A DNA stretch of 64,000 nucleotides from positions 18,533,949 through 18,597,948 of the forward strand of contig CP099852.1 of NCBI GenBank assembly GCA_030062745.1, written 5' to 3'. A program made the translations under genes and the position numbers. This DNA comes from Capitulum mitella. Taxonomy: Eukaryota; Arthropoda; Thecostraca; Pollicipedomorpha; Pollicipedidae. How positions within the stretch are numbered: position 1 is the first letter of the stretch; each line of letters begins with the position of its first letter. Positions 26,627 to 38,851 of this stretch are shown here, piece after piece. The notes under the pieces are model-generated. The model saw only the letters and a list, made by a program, of their open reading frames with translations. It was not told the DNA's origin and did no database searches.

Positions 26627-27473
26627 TTTTCGGGCAGAAGTTCGTCGGACAAAAGTTCGTCTCGAGCAAAAGTTTGTTTCGCAAAAGTTCGTATGGACAA
26701 AGTTCGCCCAGGAAGAAAGTTCGTCTCATTTAAGTTCGTATAGGACAAAAGTTCGTCCAGCAAAAGTTCGTATATGACATAACTTCGTCTGGGATAAGAG
26801 TCCGTCGAGGAGAAAAGTTCGTCTCGCAGAAACTCGTTTAGGACAAAAGTCCGTGTGGGACAAAAGTTCGTCTCAGGTCAAAGGTTAAATTAGGTTAGGT
26901 TAGGTTTGGTTACTATTTTAGGTCTGCTCCTTGTCCCATACGAGCCTTAAATTTATGAACCCTTGGTTACGAACCTTTTCCTTAGGAACATTTTCCCTTA
27001 CGAACCTTTCCTCCACCAACCTTTCCCATACGAATCTTTTGCAGCATGAACCTTTTCCATAAGCGAGACGAACTTGTCCGAGACGTACTTTTGCCCTTGA
27101 CGAACTCTTATTCCAGACAAACTTCGGCATAACGGACTTTTGTCTCAGACAAACTTTTCCCGCATGCGAGCTTTTGCCTTATACGAGTTTTTGTCCTAGA
27201 CAAACTTCTGCGAGAACTTCTGTCCCAGACTGACTTTTGCCCTAGACAAACTTTTGCCCTAAACGCACTTCTGCAAGACGACCTTTTGCCGTTGACGAAC
27301 TTTTGTCCTCACGAACTTTTGCCCCAGAAGAACCTCTTCACGACGGTCTTTTATCCTAGATGAACGTTTACACGTTGAACCTCAGCACGACGAACTTTTG
27401 TTCGACGAACTTAAGTCCGACGAACTTTTGTCCAACGAGCTTTTGCGATACGAACTTTTGCCCTTAAATTCCT
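26627..27473. mobile_element. Foldback-like element with tandem-repeat arms
   Basis: The left arm (about 26627-26880) is a degenerate array of short units built on GGACAAAAGTTCGTC. The right arm (about 27060-27473) is the same array in reverse complement, CGAACTTTTGTCC, and is longer. Between them lies about 180 bp containing a short TTAGG run and GAACCTTTTCC-type units. The outer ends correspond (CGGGCAGAAGTTCGT at the left; AGGGCAAAAGTTCGT reverse complemented at the right). The element is flanked by a direct TCACAGG at 26620-26626 and 27474-27480, a likely target-site duplication. No transposase is present. The architecture recalls FB/Galileo-type elements, but sequence identity to those is not claimed. 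Confidence 0.7.
26890..26904 (+). repeat. Interstitial (TTAGG)3
   Basis: Three perfect copies of the arthropod telomere motif followed by a TTTGG variant, in the spacer of the foldback-like element. Confidence 0.8.
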
Positions 27474-27480
27474 TCACAGG

Positions 27481-28503
27481 CTTCAGAAGACATAAGGCAT
27501 TTCGCAGATTCTCCCTTTCAACTGAGCTTTCCATGCTGCTTAAATGATCTCTTGTTTAAATGACTAAAATTAACAAGTGGCCTGAACTCCAAAGCGGAAT
27601 CCGCCAACCGACAGTCGAAGGACGAATTGTTGAAATATCCGACGTATTTAAATAGGGTCTTTGATATATCCCGCAGGTACTGCGGACAGCAGCCGGCCCG
27701 TTATTCACAACCCGGTAAATCACAAGCCTGCGGGGAAGTTTCATGAGTGGACTTTCCTTCTGGGATGGCACCTGACTGGCAAAAGTGAAGTTAGTAAAGC
27801 CTAGCGCTGAAGCGCTCGCTGATTGGACAACTCAGCCTTTCTACTAGAGCAGACACTACTACGTCTTCTTCGGCGAGCCCTACAAAACGAAGACTGGATT
27901 ACCGAGAGACTCCGTACTCGGTCGGAATCAAGTGATTTCTTGACCTTCCGCTGTCATGGCCATGACTCGTGTTCATGCGTCAGGGACACGCCGTGTCTCT
28001 ACGTTGGGGGGCACGCAGTGCGATGCGCGGCACTTGGATGACGATGCTCCTTTTCCCGTTTTCCTCCAGCTCACACAAGACGACAATAAAACTGGCACTC
28101 CTTGGAAGTTTTTCATATTGCAGTGAAGTCTGCAATATCCGTTGCGAAATGAAAATTCTTTGCAAAAATTCCTTCCTAAACGAGTAGGTATGCGAAAGAC
28201 TAGCCAGATCTTATTATTTTGACCAAGTCTTTTTGTAACATCGCTCACGCAGGTTTAGGATGCGTAGGCGACACTCATCCTGAAAATGAAATCTGCTACA
28301 TGCTCATGCGCACGCAAATGAATACGTCAACAACCAGCTGAGGAGACGATGTAAAACGTTTGCTCTATTCCGTACACCCCTCCGGAAACTGGCTGCGGAA
28401 TGGGAATTTCGATTAACAGCCACAGTCACTATCACAGCAGCACGAAATGACACGATCAGCAGCAGCATCTGTTTCCTCCGGCGATGAACCAAACGGTCAG
28501 TTC
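27481..28503. other. Gene-free stretch
   Basis: Unique-looking sequence between the foldback-like element and the piggyBac-type MITE. Nothing was recognised. Confidence 0.5.
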
Positions 28504-28507
28504 TTAA

Positions 28508-29701
28508 CCCTATTCCCGGAAGGCTGGACGGCATGGCCGATCCCCGGCAGGGGGGGGGGGCTGATTCGCCCCCCCCCAGGTCTCGAGAACTACGCATCCG
28601 ATTTTATCGCAACAAACGGCAATCGATTTTCTATGACGTAAACTACATTTTGATAAAAAGAAGTCTTCAAAATTTTGAAAAGGGTGGATAAAGGGGAAAA
28701 TCAAAATTAAGAGTATTTTTGGACTTCTTATAACTTTGTTGTTTATGGGCCGATTTTGATGAACCTGACATGAATCGAGAGATAATGGACGGGACTTTTA
28801 CCACACATTTAAAATTGTTAGAAAATTCATAGACATTCACAGGAGTTTCAAAAATAGAGGGATCAGTTTTTCAACAACTGAATGAACAAAAAAGGCAGAA
28901 GCACTTTTTTGGCATCTGATGATCATGTTATGCTGAAGAAGTACCAATCGTATTGCAATGTTTGTATTATGCTAGGTGCCAGGGCCATGGAAAATGGGGA
29001 ACTGTCATGGTCACATGCTCTTCAGATCAACTTGTGACCTTTGACCTTAAATGACCTCCGTCTTGGGGTCACTTGGAATGATCTCGTGTGCATATAAATA
29101 ATCTGTAAACGTTTCCAATCATATGAATTTACTCTATTCCAAAAATTTCATTTTACGACTTTTGTAACATAGAGTACGTGCACTGACATTTTATGTTACA
29201 GCTCCATGACCCGACCCGATATCAAGCTGAAATTTGATACACAAGTAGAGGACGTCCTTCTACGTCATATCCATTCTGGGTTTGGCATTTCATGAAGTAG
29301 CGCCGAAATCATTACTGTAAAATTAAATTTTGACTTTTGACCTTAACCTGACCTTGTTAATTCACCTCAGACAAATAAAATTACATTTGAACGTTGCCCA
29401 ACTGTTAAGCTATATGCATCCATATTAAGTTTCAAGTTCTATCTTAAAAACGCTAGTTTTGGCAGCCATTTTCCTTTTACCCTCAACAACGCCAAAAATG
29501 GCTTGAGGTGCCTCTCAGAGACATTGCCTGGCTCCGCCCCTGAGCAAAAAAGAATTTCCGAAATTTTGTCACAGTACGTAGAAAAAATATCTAGGAAAAG
29601 TCACCAAGTCTCGTGAAGCTGCATCAAAAACCCTGGAACTGGCAAGCAAAAAAGCCCGAGGGGGGACGGATTTAGCCCCCCCCCCCCTGCCACGAATAGG
29701 G
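28508..29701 (+). mobile_element. piggyBac-type MITE family A/B, copy A
   Basis: 1,194 bp. It begins TTAA|CCCTATTCCCGG (TTAA at 28504-28507) and ends CGAATAGGG|TTCA, so the right target site has drifted by one base. The ends form an inverted repeat that includes GGCAGGGGGGGG at both termini. Just inside each is a C-run, giving G-run/C-run hairpins. The body matches 48799-49907 throughout, including CTCGAGAACTAC, the tract reading TTTGACCTTAAATGACCTCC and TGGCTCCGCCCCTGAGCAAA. No coding capacity. Confidence 0.8.
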
Positions 29702-29705
29702 TTCA

Positions 29706-32700
29706 GGGCTGAAAGACCGTCAGATGCTTCGTGTGGACGCAAAGGAGGCGTTATGCGTAATCTGGATGTTCGATTAGCGGGCACCCTGATCTGTTTTGAC
29801 ACAACGATTCACAGAGCTGTCCGCACAGCCGTTGGCTGTTGCAGTGCGGACAGTTGCGACAATGCCTCAGAAATAACTTTGCGATTACGCAAGTTCTGGA
29901 GACACTGCGACAGTTCCAATGGCCCTCGAACCGCAACCGTCATCACGTTGCTGCTGTGCAAGAAAACAGAAGGCCTTACTACGAAGGAAGTGGGGGGGGG
30001 AGGAATTTCACAGCTATGACTGATTCTTCTAGCATTACGGCTAGCTGTTCGACATGAAATGGAAGTTGCAAGCCTGTTATATTCTGACAGGTGCCCAGAG
30101 TTCTCAGCTGCTGGCATTATAGCAAGACCAATAGAAGAGGGCCAGAAGATGTCACAGGTTTCTGAGAGCTAGCAAAGCTACTTTTAAGACAACCCGTTCG
30201 AAAAGCTTCTCTAGTGGACGTCATCAGCTGGGAAATGCGCGGTAATTCCGTTGCTTTCCCTGTAATTCTCTCCAATGGTTTGCTGCGTGCCGATATTCAA
30301 CCCGAAAAACTTCGGCTCTCGCACTCGTTCAAATAAATTTTCCCGCCCACAGTTCTAAAATGTCTTACCCATTTCCCGGCCAGTAATAAATATATTCCAT
30401 TACATTCGCTTTCAACTCATGTTTTTTTCTGTTTGCCTGCAATATCTCATCACAATGCCGGCACGCAAAATCAGACTGGCGAATCCAAGTGCAAGGCCCC
30501 CTGACTCACGCCATATGAGATAAACGCGCTCAGCAGTCATCAGCACGCCAGCACCTGCTGCATTCTTAAAAATTTGCCTGCCTAAATTAATCAATGAATC
30601 ATAATTTGGTCCAGAAATAAAATAACGAAAGAAAGAATTAAACGAAACAAAAAACCAGAAAAAACACATTCGTGTTTCATTGATTACTTTTCCACTGCGA
30701 ACACAGTGGTTCGAGCTTGCTTTTGCGTGACTTTTTGCTACGGGTTTTTTATTTTTATTTATTTATTTTTTGCTACGAACTGCGAGGCATCACAGACACA
30801 CTGAAGTGCAGTGGTTGTGACAGCTATGAATTCCTTGCAAACATAGGACTTAGCGGTACATAACAGAACCACTTTTGCTGGTCACACATGTTACAAACGC
30901 CGAAAGGAGGAAAATGGCATAGGTGAAAGATGTCGCAAGGCAAGAGCAAGCAGCTGATATGGTTTCGGGATTTTTTCCAGGACAAATTGATATTAATCGT
31001 GCAAACCCAGCTGAACCTTCCATTCAAGGACTGCGTATTTTGACGTTTTTAACCTCGGATTTATAAATCAGAAATCATACTAATTCAAAGGGACACGAGA
31101 TGGCATCCATGTCTGATAAAACAGAAGTGATGCCAAAAGAACGGACAGAGCCCGTAACAAAGAGAAAAAAAAACTTTAGAAGGGAGACCGTGGCTTGTCT
31201 ATGTCTGTGCTGAGCCCCCGATTGCCCCGTAAGTTCCATACCCACGCCTTAAACAACAAATTTCCGGATGTCTTCGTGCATAAGAAATTATCGATTTGGG
31301 AGCCCCAGAACACCAAAGACCAGTTTAAAAGTGGTTCAACTTCTTGTAAGGTTTGTGAAAGACCACCGTATATTTGGCATCAACTTGAACGAGGGATAGT
31401 AACATGATAAGTAGTCACTTTCTGTGCAGACCTGTCCTAAGTCGTTGTTTACATAATTTGTAAATTGAAAACATAAACGAAGCAAACGGTGGCTGTGAAG
31501 AAAAACCTGGAAGAACTCAATACGGCGTGGCATATGTCAGCGTGTTAAGGCGACAGCTCTGGATCAGATTCTAGAGCTTTCAAGCTCACAAACAGAAAGT
31601 GACAGGCCTGGATTGTAGCGTCAGATGCCATCTTACCGGCGGATAGGTCACAGGCAAAAGGTTATTAAGCAAAGGACGCGAGTAGAAGACAGACGCCAGA
31701 GGTCATATGCTTCGGCATAGTTGCAGCCGCGGTTCAGAAATAGGGAGGGGCAAGCCGACTGCAATCCGCCAAGAATGGGGAGGGCAGGGGGTAAAAGTCA
31801 CTTTTTCGGGCGCTGCATGACAAACTACGGTTGAAATCCCTTCTGTTAGATTTGAAAGCTCAAACATTGTGTCGCCAATGGGAAATACATACCAAAAATA
31901 CCACCGAGGAACGCATAATACATACCAAAAAAACTTACGGGGAATAAATCACCACTTCCTAGAAAACTGGGGGACACGTCCCCTCCACCCATATGCGTAT
32001 GGCCCCCAACATAACAACACTTCGCGCGTTAGAAGTTCAAGGCCACACCCCGCAGGTCCGGTCGACGCTCAAGGTCACGCGTCTGCTCAGCTGTTACGGC
32101 CCGGTCCGGGCGGCGAGCACTCCCTCCCCGAACCGCCGCCGCCGCCGCCGCCGCCGCACAGCAGGCTTCGTCACAGGCTCGGCCTCCGGGCCTCATACGG
32201 CGAGGGTCGCATGTCATCCGGACTCGTTAGCAGCGGGACTAATGAGCATCCGGTAGGCGAGCCGCCGGTAACGAACACCGCCGCGGGCGACGCTCACTTC
32301 AGCTCACCGCCGGGCTAAACCTGCGCTTTCGACGGGACGGCGGCGGCCGCACGGGGAGCTCGAAGGATACGCATCGCTTTTTGGTTGTGACATTTCGTGG
32401 TGAGGCATGCGAAGACAAAAGATACGAATGACGGCAATTTGAGTGATATCGGTTTGAGTGGAATATGGACATTGCGCTGTGTTGAAGCAGCTTGCAAGGA
32501 ACCCCATTGCTGGGAGCAAGTTTTCGGTTATACATGGCAGCTTCTTTGTCTGAGATAAACTTGAGATATAATCTTCAACACGTCGAAAGGTATCTCCTAA
32601 GTGCGAGTGCTTTGGCAGTTTGGCTTACCGCGGACTTACACGCCGCTCGCTTTGTTACCATCTACCGCCAGCCGGAGCCAAGTGTTCCCGACGATAGCTT

Positions 32701-32829
32701 AATGCGTCGAAATCTTTGTATCTGGCCTCTTGACTGCCTGGCTGTTGATTTGTTTGGGCGCGATGGCATTCGTAATGGATTCACGCGAAAAGGCTGATTG
32801 GGACTACGCGCGTTGTGCTGCGGCCGATA
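29706..32829. other. Gene-free stretch
   Basis: Includes a strong hairpin at 29817-29853, a G-run at about 29991-30001 and a GC-rich patch with a (CCG)n tract at about 32130-32160. No exon or complete transposon was recognised. Confidence 0.5.
29817..29853. repeat. Hairpin with 10-bp perfect outer stem
   Basis: CTGTCCGCAC at 29817-29826 and GTGCGGACAG at 29844-29853. The intervening AGCCGTTGGCT can extend the pairing. Confidence 0.85.
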
Positions 32830-32837
32830 CCTTCACC

Positions 32838-32979
32838 CGGGGGCACGGGAACTCCTCTGCAGTTGGGAGGGGGATCATTTTCGGCCAGTACTTTCCAGTC
32901 AAGGCCCATATGGTCAATATTACGTTTCAAAAAAGTTGTGGGCTGAAGTCCCCCTGGTCCCATGGCTCCCGCGCCTATG
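32838..32979 (-). mobile_element. hAT-type MITE family H, inverted copy 3
   Basis: 142 bp that on the minus strand aligns with the copy at 9469, sharing CTTGACTGGAAAG and CCTCCCAAC...GAGGAGTTC. The flanks CCTTCACC (32830-32837) and CCAACACC (32980-32987) agree at six of eight positions. The terminus on the minus strand reads CATAGGCGCGGGAGCC. Confidence 0.7.
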
Positions 32980-33077
32980 CCAACACCCATGACAGAAAAA
33001 CAGCATGTGAAAAAGTTGGAGTCAGCGTATGACGGTTTGGGAAATGGTTGTAGTAGCTCATTCGGGAAGCTTCACGC

Positions 33078-33176
33078 CAGGGACGTGGCCAAGGGGGGCC
33101 ATGGGGGCCATGCCCCCCCGGGCCAAGCGGTCTACACTAGATACACGGTGATTTCGCACAAATACGTAATAGTGAT

Positions 33177-33250
<74 letters not shown>

Positions 33251-33416
33251 ATATATATGTTGCAAAATCAAACATTATGTTTTCCTGTGCATTAAATCTA
33301 AGATAAATTGCCTAAAATCATTGCCTTTTCTTGTAAGTTTCGTCATATGCCTGTGGCATATGACAAAAATTCACATTTGCCCCCCCCCCCCGAGGAAAAT
33401 CTTGGCTACGTGCCTG
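33078..33416 (+). mobile_element. hAT-type MITE family G, copy 3, with AT expansion
   Basis: 339 bp. The left terminus is CAGGGACGTGGCCAAG; the right, reverse complemented, is CAGGCACGTAGCCAAG. A perfect 8-bp duplication CTTCACGC lies at 33070-33077 and 33417-33424. It is longer than the other copies because the interior ATAT stretch has grown into an (AT)n of about 60 bp at 33178-33238. It has the GGGGGG...CCCCCCC pair at the left end. Confidence 0.9.
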
Positions 33417-33424
33417 CTTCACGC

Positions 33425-36400
33425 CACAGGCTGGACGTCCCCATAGGCAGACAAAATGCACACTACACGCCTCCAGTGGGACGGACTGCGGACTAGCTAG
33501 TCTCTGATCGGGAAATCTCCGGTGGTTACCCAAACTGAGCAGCAGCAGCAATGAGGTCTGATGAGCATTACGAGAAACCGGAAACGCCCGTAACCAGCGG
33601 CGGCCAAGCGGCCAGCGGCGGCGGCACTTGTGCGTTTCGCCGTTCGGTGAACTATCGGCGACTATTCTTTGACAAAGTTTACCGAGAACTATGCAAACTT
33701 GTACTGTTATATTACCATGCCGACAACCCTCAGCAGCGATTTGACGGTCTTGGAAAAGGCCCAGATGATGGTGTCGAAGCCGACCGGGATGGTTCAGGCA
33801 GAGCCAAGCCTTGCATCAGCCCGATATGTACCGATTATCGGAGGCGTGTATATAAGTTCTTCAAAAATCGGAATTGGCCGTTAAACATTGATTTCGACGC
33901 GGAGACTTATACAGAGGTAAAGATTGACACCCAATGACCCTGCATTAACTGAGTGCTAAATGAGGCTGTGGTCCGACTATGGATGGGTGCTAGGTTAACA
34001 TCTGGAGGAGGCTTGAATGCCCCTCGATTTCTCGTATCACCAACATATTTTCCACTCCAGACATATTTATGCTCAGTCCTCTTGAATAAGCTATAATCCT
34101 GTTATCAGATGCCTAAGCGCGCACAAATCGGCTTAGAATGGCAGAGCATTCTCCTCCCGGAAGGCAGCTTAAACTTGGACAGACCAGCCGTCTGCAAACG
34201 TCTCTGCGCCCCGACGGGCAAACCGGTTCGCGATTTTAGCATTTAGACCTAGCCATCCATATCCACGGGGCTGGCACAATGCATGATCCGCTCTCGCTGT
34301 TCGCGGAAAGAGCTCAGATCTCGGACCGGATGTCGATCTCCCGCGGTCTCCACTGGCCGAGCCGGAAACCTACGCCTGACACATTTTTCCCTACGGAAGC
34401 TCGAAAGATGCCGGGAACGAACAGCCAGTCGGCATTGAATATGCACACAAGCCAAGGTAGTTTCCATTTCAAAGAGCGTGTTTCTTTTGTTAACATTGTT
34501 TTTTCCTGGCTGCTTTCCGTGAACATTCCCCTGTGGCTACTGCTCGTGGGACGGCAGGATGATACAAAAGACGTAGACCTGTGACTTTAGGCAAATGAGA
34601 AAGCAGTGGTGCCCTGTCGCTTGCGGATGCGACAAAAACGTCCTTGGAGCACATTCCTCACGCTCGTGACGGAGAACGTTCTGCCTCTGTGCATCCAAGA
34701 GCAGATAATGCAGTGATGCCATCGTAATATTTTGGCAGTGTGGTGTAGAACATTTCAGAACGATAACTGCTTCCTCGCTATTGCAGGCCACGAGCATGAA
34801 ACAGAAGACTAGAATCCTAATCATAAGTTCTCACGATCACGAGAGACTAGTTTTCCACGTTCGCGGCCCGACGGTGACCTTTCCGATTGCGAAGGTCATC
34901 TGTCTCACCTCCTGGACTGGTTGTTGGAGCACTGGCGGAAGGTGGGAGGTCGAAGGTCATTAAGAACCGCTCTATCAGCCCCCCGCCCCTTCCCCGGTAG
35001 CCCCAGGCCCGGGTGGTGACCGATGTGTCCCTGGGGCCACATCGGAATTCTTGGACCCCCGGGCATGCCGTAGCCCCGCCACATCCTGGTCTGCCGCAGC
35101 GTAATGATTTGGCAGGAGGTCGGGCCGGTAATGGATTGTAGAAAAATGCGCGATTCCCGGTGGTGGAAAAGTGTCACATGGTTTGGTTTTGAGAAAGGTG
35201 TGGCCAATTACAGAAGCTGGCAGGCTTGGTTGGCTGATGAAAGCAAGTAGGAACAGACGGGCGTCCCACGCTCAACACGCCCGTTTCAGTGGTTGTCTGC
35301 GAAGGGCCATAAAAAGGAGAATGCTGAAAGAAATTTAATTTTTTGCAACCAAAACACGATGTTGATGTCTTCCATGCTGGCGAAAGCTCAAAAACCCTAC
35401 GCACATTTAAGGGCCACTCGACAACTTTGTTTGGACAGACAATACTGCTGAAGTCTGAATCTATCCCAATTGTCGATGTTACGTGATTTCACCTGGTTAA
35501 TTAGGGAGCAATAAAAAGTGCTGTTTTTTATGTTTATTGCACGAATACCAGGCAGCCACCGGTATCGTAACCACAACTACTGCTTCTTTGAGAGTTTGCT
35601 TCATTCCGCTTCACTCAAGAGAAAGGCACGACCTTTCTATGGTTATCCCTTCATTAAGGAATACCAAGTCGTCTCGTCTGCGCCCCACAGCCAAACAATT
35701 ACGCATTGAGAATGTCAAGGAACTGTTTTAAACACGACAAGACTGCAGCTGAGCGAGACGCCCTAGTGAAGACGTGAGGGCACGCTTGTTCTGAGCAGCT
35801 GCAGCCAGAAACAGCCGCTTGGTACGTCGCCGAGGTTTGCATTGCCGTCCTAACGACTCCTAATGCAGCACAGCTTCTTGCCAAGACTTAAAACAGAGCC
35901 CCGCTCGCCGACGGCCTGAATAAACCCAGCATGGGTCGCGCGTGTCCTGAGGCGAGAAGCAGTGGCGCAATATTGCTTCCACGAAACCGCAGGCGCCTGA
36001 TTTGAGACTGCTGCCTGTGAGTCCCTGGTGCTAAGACAACACGGTGCTGTGTGATTGAGAAATCCGCGCTAGGAAAACGTTTCTCGCAGATGTGGTCAAT
36101 CTGCTTTGGAGCATGTGCATAATTTGCTTGGTTATTTTTGCCAGTCGCGGCGTGCCGGCGTTTTGCGCCAGTGAGAAGCCCAATAACACGTAAATTGCTG
36201 AGGCCGACCACCGTTCAAATCGTTCAGAAACGCTTCAGACGCATGAGAGTTCATGCTGAAAATGGTCGCTCTCCTCCCGCTTTAAAAGTCCAGTAGTTTA
36301 CGAGGAACCGGCACCGCATTGTCATGAAATATGCCGAACGATGGAAACTCTTTTCATAATGGAAATACCGAGGTAGGCAAAATTCCAAGATTCTTTGACC

Positions 36401-38851
36401 GCAGTGGTCCACAACAAACTGAAAAGCTGAAGGTCGTGGTCACATTCCAAGACACTGACGGTGAGCATTGTTTTTGGCCAGACATTAGTCAGCCTGTTTA
36501 TGGACCTGCTGGCGACTTGATTAAAGAAATGAGAAATGACATGAAATGCCATGGTATCTTCGGAAGATCTTCGAATGATGTGGGTTTAGCCAAAATAGCC
36601 TAATTATTCATATTATCGCAAAACGTATTCGGCCTGATAAGTACAATGCTCGTTTAATGTGAAAAAAATCAGTGATGTTCATTTTCACCAACCGATGGCA
36701 AAATGAGGACAAACTTATTCCACATGTTTTGTACTGTTCTGATCTGTACTGTACTGTGCTGTACTGTATTGTGATATTCTACGCACACATGTGGACATGC
36801 ACATGTAGCTAGTAGAAGTCATTAGTTTTAGGTCGTCAGTTGAACAAACGGTAAGGGTAAAAATTTGGGACTTCGCAAAAAATAATGGGATGTCGGCACA
36901 GGTCCGAACAAATCGCTGTTCAGCCTAACAGAAAATATTTTTGAAAAACATTCGTCGGACGGATGAACAAAAGCTGACATGTTATATCAGACCAGTAAGA
37001 GTGTCCATGATCTTCCTCACTGCCATTACTGACCGGTTCATAAAAGTGGCAAATAAGTCAAATGGCAAAAGGCTATTCTCGAAATAGTTCGGTGAACGGC
37101 AGATTTAGTAATCTAACGCAGCGAGAGTAAAGCTGCATGCATTATGAAGATTTGAACTGCCTTGAACGATTCTGTGCCCCGTGGTGGCGAATTGGTGAGC
37201 CTCCACAAAGCGCGTCGGCCGGACCGAGACGTGCCGCTCAAATTAATTATTTCTACTAAGCGATGAAGACTCACTCTTATCGTCTTCCTCTTTAGTCTTC
37301 CTCGTAATCTTATCGTCTCCCTCTTAAGCCTTCCTCGTAAGGAAGACTTACGAGGTGTTCCTCGTAATTGTTTTTCCTGTGAGAAGACATTTTCAGTTGC
37401 TCTGCCACTTTTTTTTACTGCGTTGGTGATCTGCATGTTCTTCACGAACTGACAAAAAACGACTCCGGGAAATGACTATTTGCCCGTGAACTTATGAAAC
37501 TTGTTATATTTGAAATGAAGTACACTTTGCAAAGAATACTGATTACTGCAAACATCAAAGAAACTATAATTCAGCAGATGCCTGCGCAATCTCTACTGCA
37601 TGGTGCTAAAGTAATTCTCATCACTTTTGAATGGATTTATCGTATTTCACGAGAAACATTTGTTATTTGTACTCATGAAATAATTATTTTTATGGATTAT
37701 GTCTATCTGTCCGGCTGTCACAAGCTGCAGACCCTATTTGTAGCGATGCATAAGCATTGCAGGCATTTGCAAGGGTCTGGTCGTTGCATTTGCAATAATG
37801 CATTTCAAACGTCCAGCTGTCAGGTAATCCATTTCAGCACAAGGCTTCACTCGGCAAAGCTTCCATCATGGTGAGTCGTGTTGTCCCAGACACGAGCTAT
37901 ACGCCAACCATAAATCACCATCATTTGTTTGTGACAAATCACCCCGCATGTGGACCGATATTAGGCCCTGCCGACAATCGTTTGGAAGCAACGTTGCACC
38001 AAGCCAGCCATCGAACGAAGTCTGAACGGCCGGAAAACATTCAGGGGCGCTGTTGGACTTTTAATGCGGCTTCTAAATGCGTGTGGCGTTCTTGACATTT
38101 TTTTTAAGCTGAAGACCATTATACTTGATCTCTCCTGTCTGGCGGGGATAAATGAGTCGAGTTTCATCGTCGCTCTTTGCATTAGGAGCGAAACGTGTTC
38201 CGGCGGGGGGCACCGGCTACTTTTCAAATTACTTCTTTCCATGCATCGCAGTAGGGTTAATGTTACATTTCTCCAGTAAAGAGGGAGGAGGGCACTGTGC
38301 CCCCGTGCACTCCGTTCCACCGCCTATGGCTGTTTCACATCCATGGGAATTGTTTTTTTTTACTTCTTTGCTTTTGTTCTCTAACGTCTTTGCTTTGTTG
38401 CATCAAGGACTTTATTCAAAACAGTGTCACAGAGCTTGTTTGGGGCTCCTTCTGTGATGCCTGTATGTTCTAGCACATGCAGGAGGTAAAAATAAGAATA
38501 TCCAAACAAGAACAATATGTATGTGAGTTTACCTAACTTCAATGAGACATCTCGCTTTGCATGTGAACAGATGTTACCGATATCGACAGCTAAACTTGAC
38601 GTGATGTGTTTGGTGGCCTTAAAACAGATCGACCACGACTTTTTGTTTCTGGAATGGTCATGTGTAAAGGGTCGCGGGACGGTTACTGCGCAAGTTACTG
38701 TGACAAAAGGGGCCGGGCACCAGCAGGATAAGAAGGGCAGCACATGTACCACTAACTTTTCCATATTTACAGCCAATGCATTGACACCATCTTGGAAAAT
38801 GCCAACAGCGTGATATCCAACGGAAATTATTGGACCTACAGCTGTTGACAG
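33425..38851. other. Gene-free stretch
   Basis: Contains a TGTAC-type microsatellite at about 36728-36775 and a TCTTCCTCGTAA repeat cluster with short hairpins at about 37285-37360. A 70-codon frame near 33669-33884 looks mildly protein-like but has no recognisable homology. No exon can be supported. Confidence 0.45.
36728..36775. repeat. (TGTAC)n-like microsatellite
   Basis: Imperfect pentanucleotide repeat of TGTAC/TGTGC/TGTAT units. Confidence 0.85.

Noticed and set aside
33669-33884. Protein-like 71-residue frame starting with MTKFTENYANLY
   Set aside because: Composition is plausible, but there is no homology I know, no clear splice pair, and an overlapping 128-residue frame competes with it.
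36331-36603. 90-residue plus-strand frame with an acidic stretch
   Set aside because: No recognisable domain and no splice signals; flanking sequence is non-coding in character.
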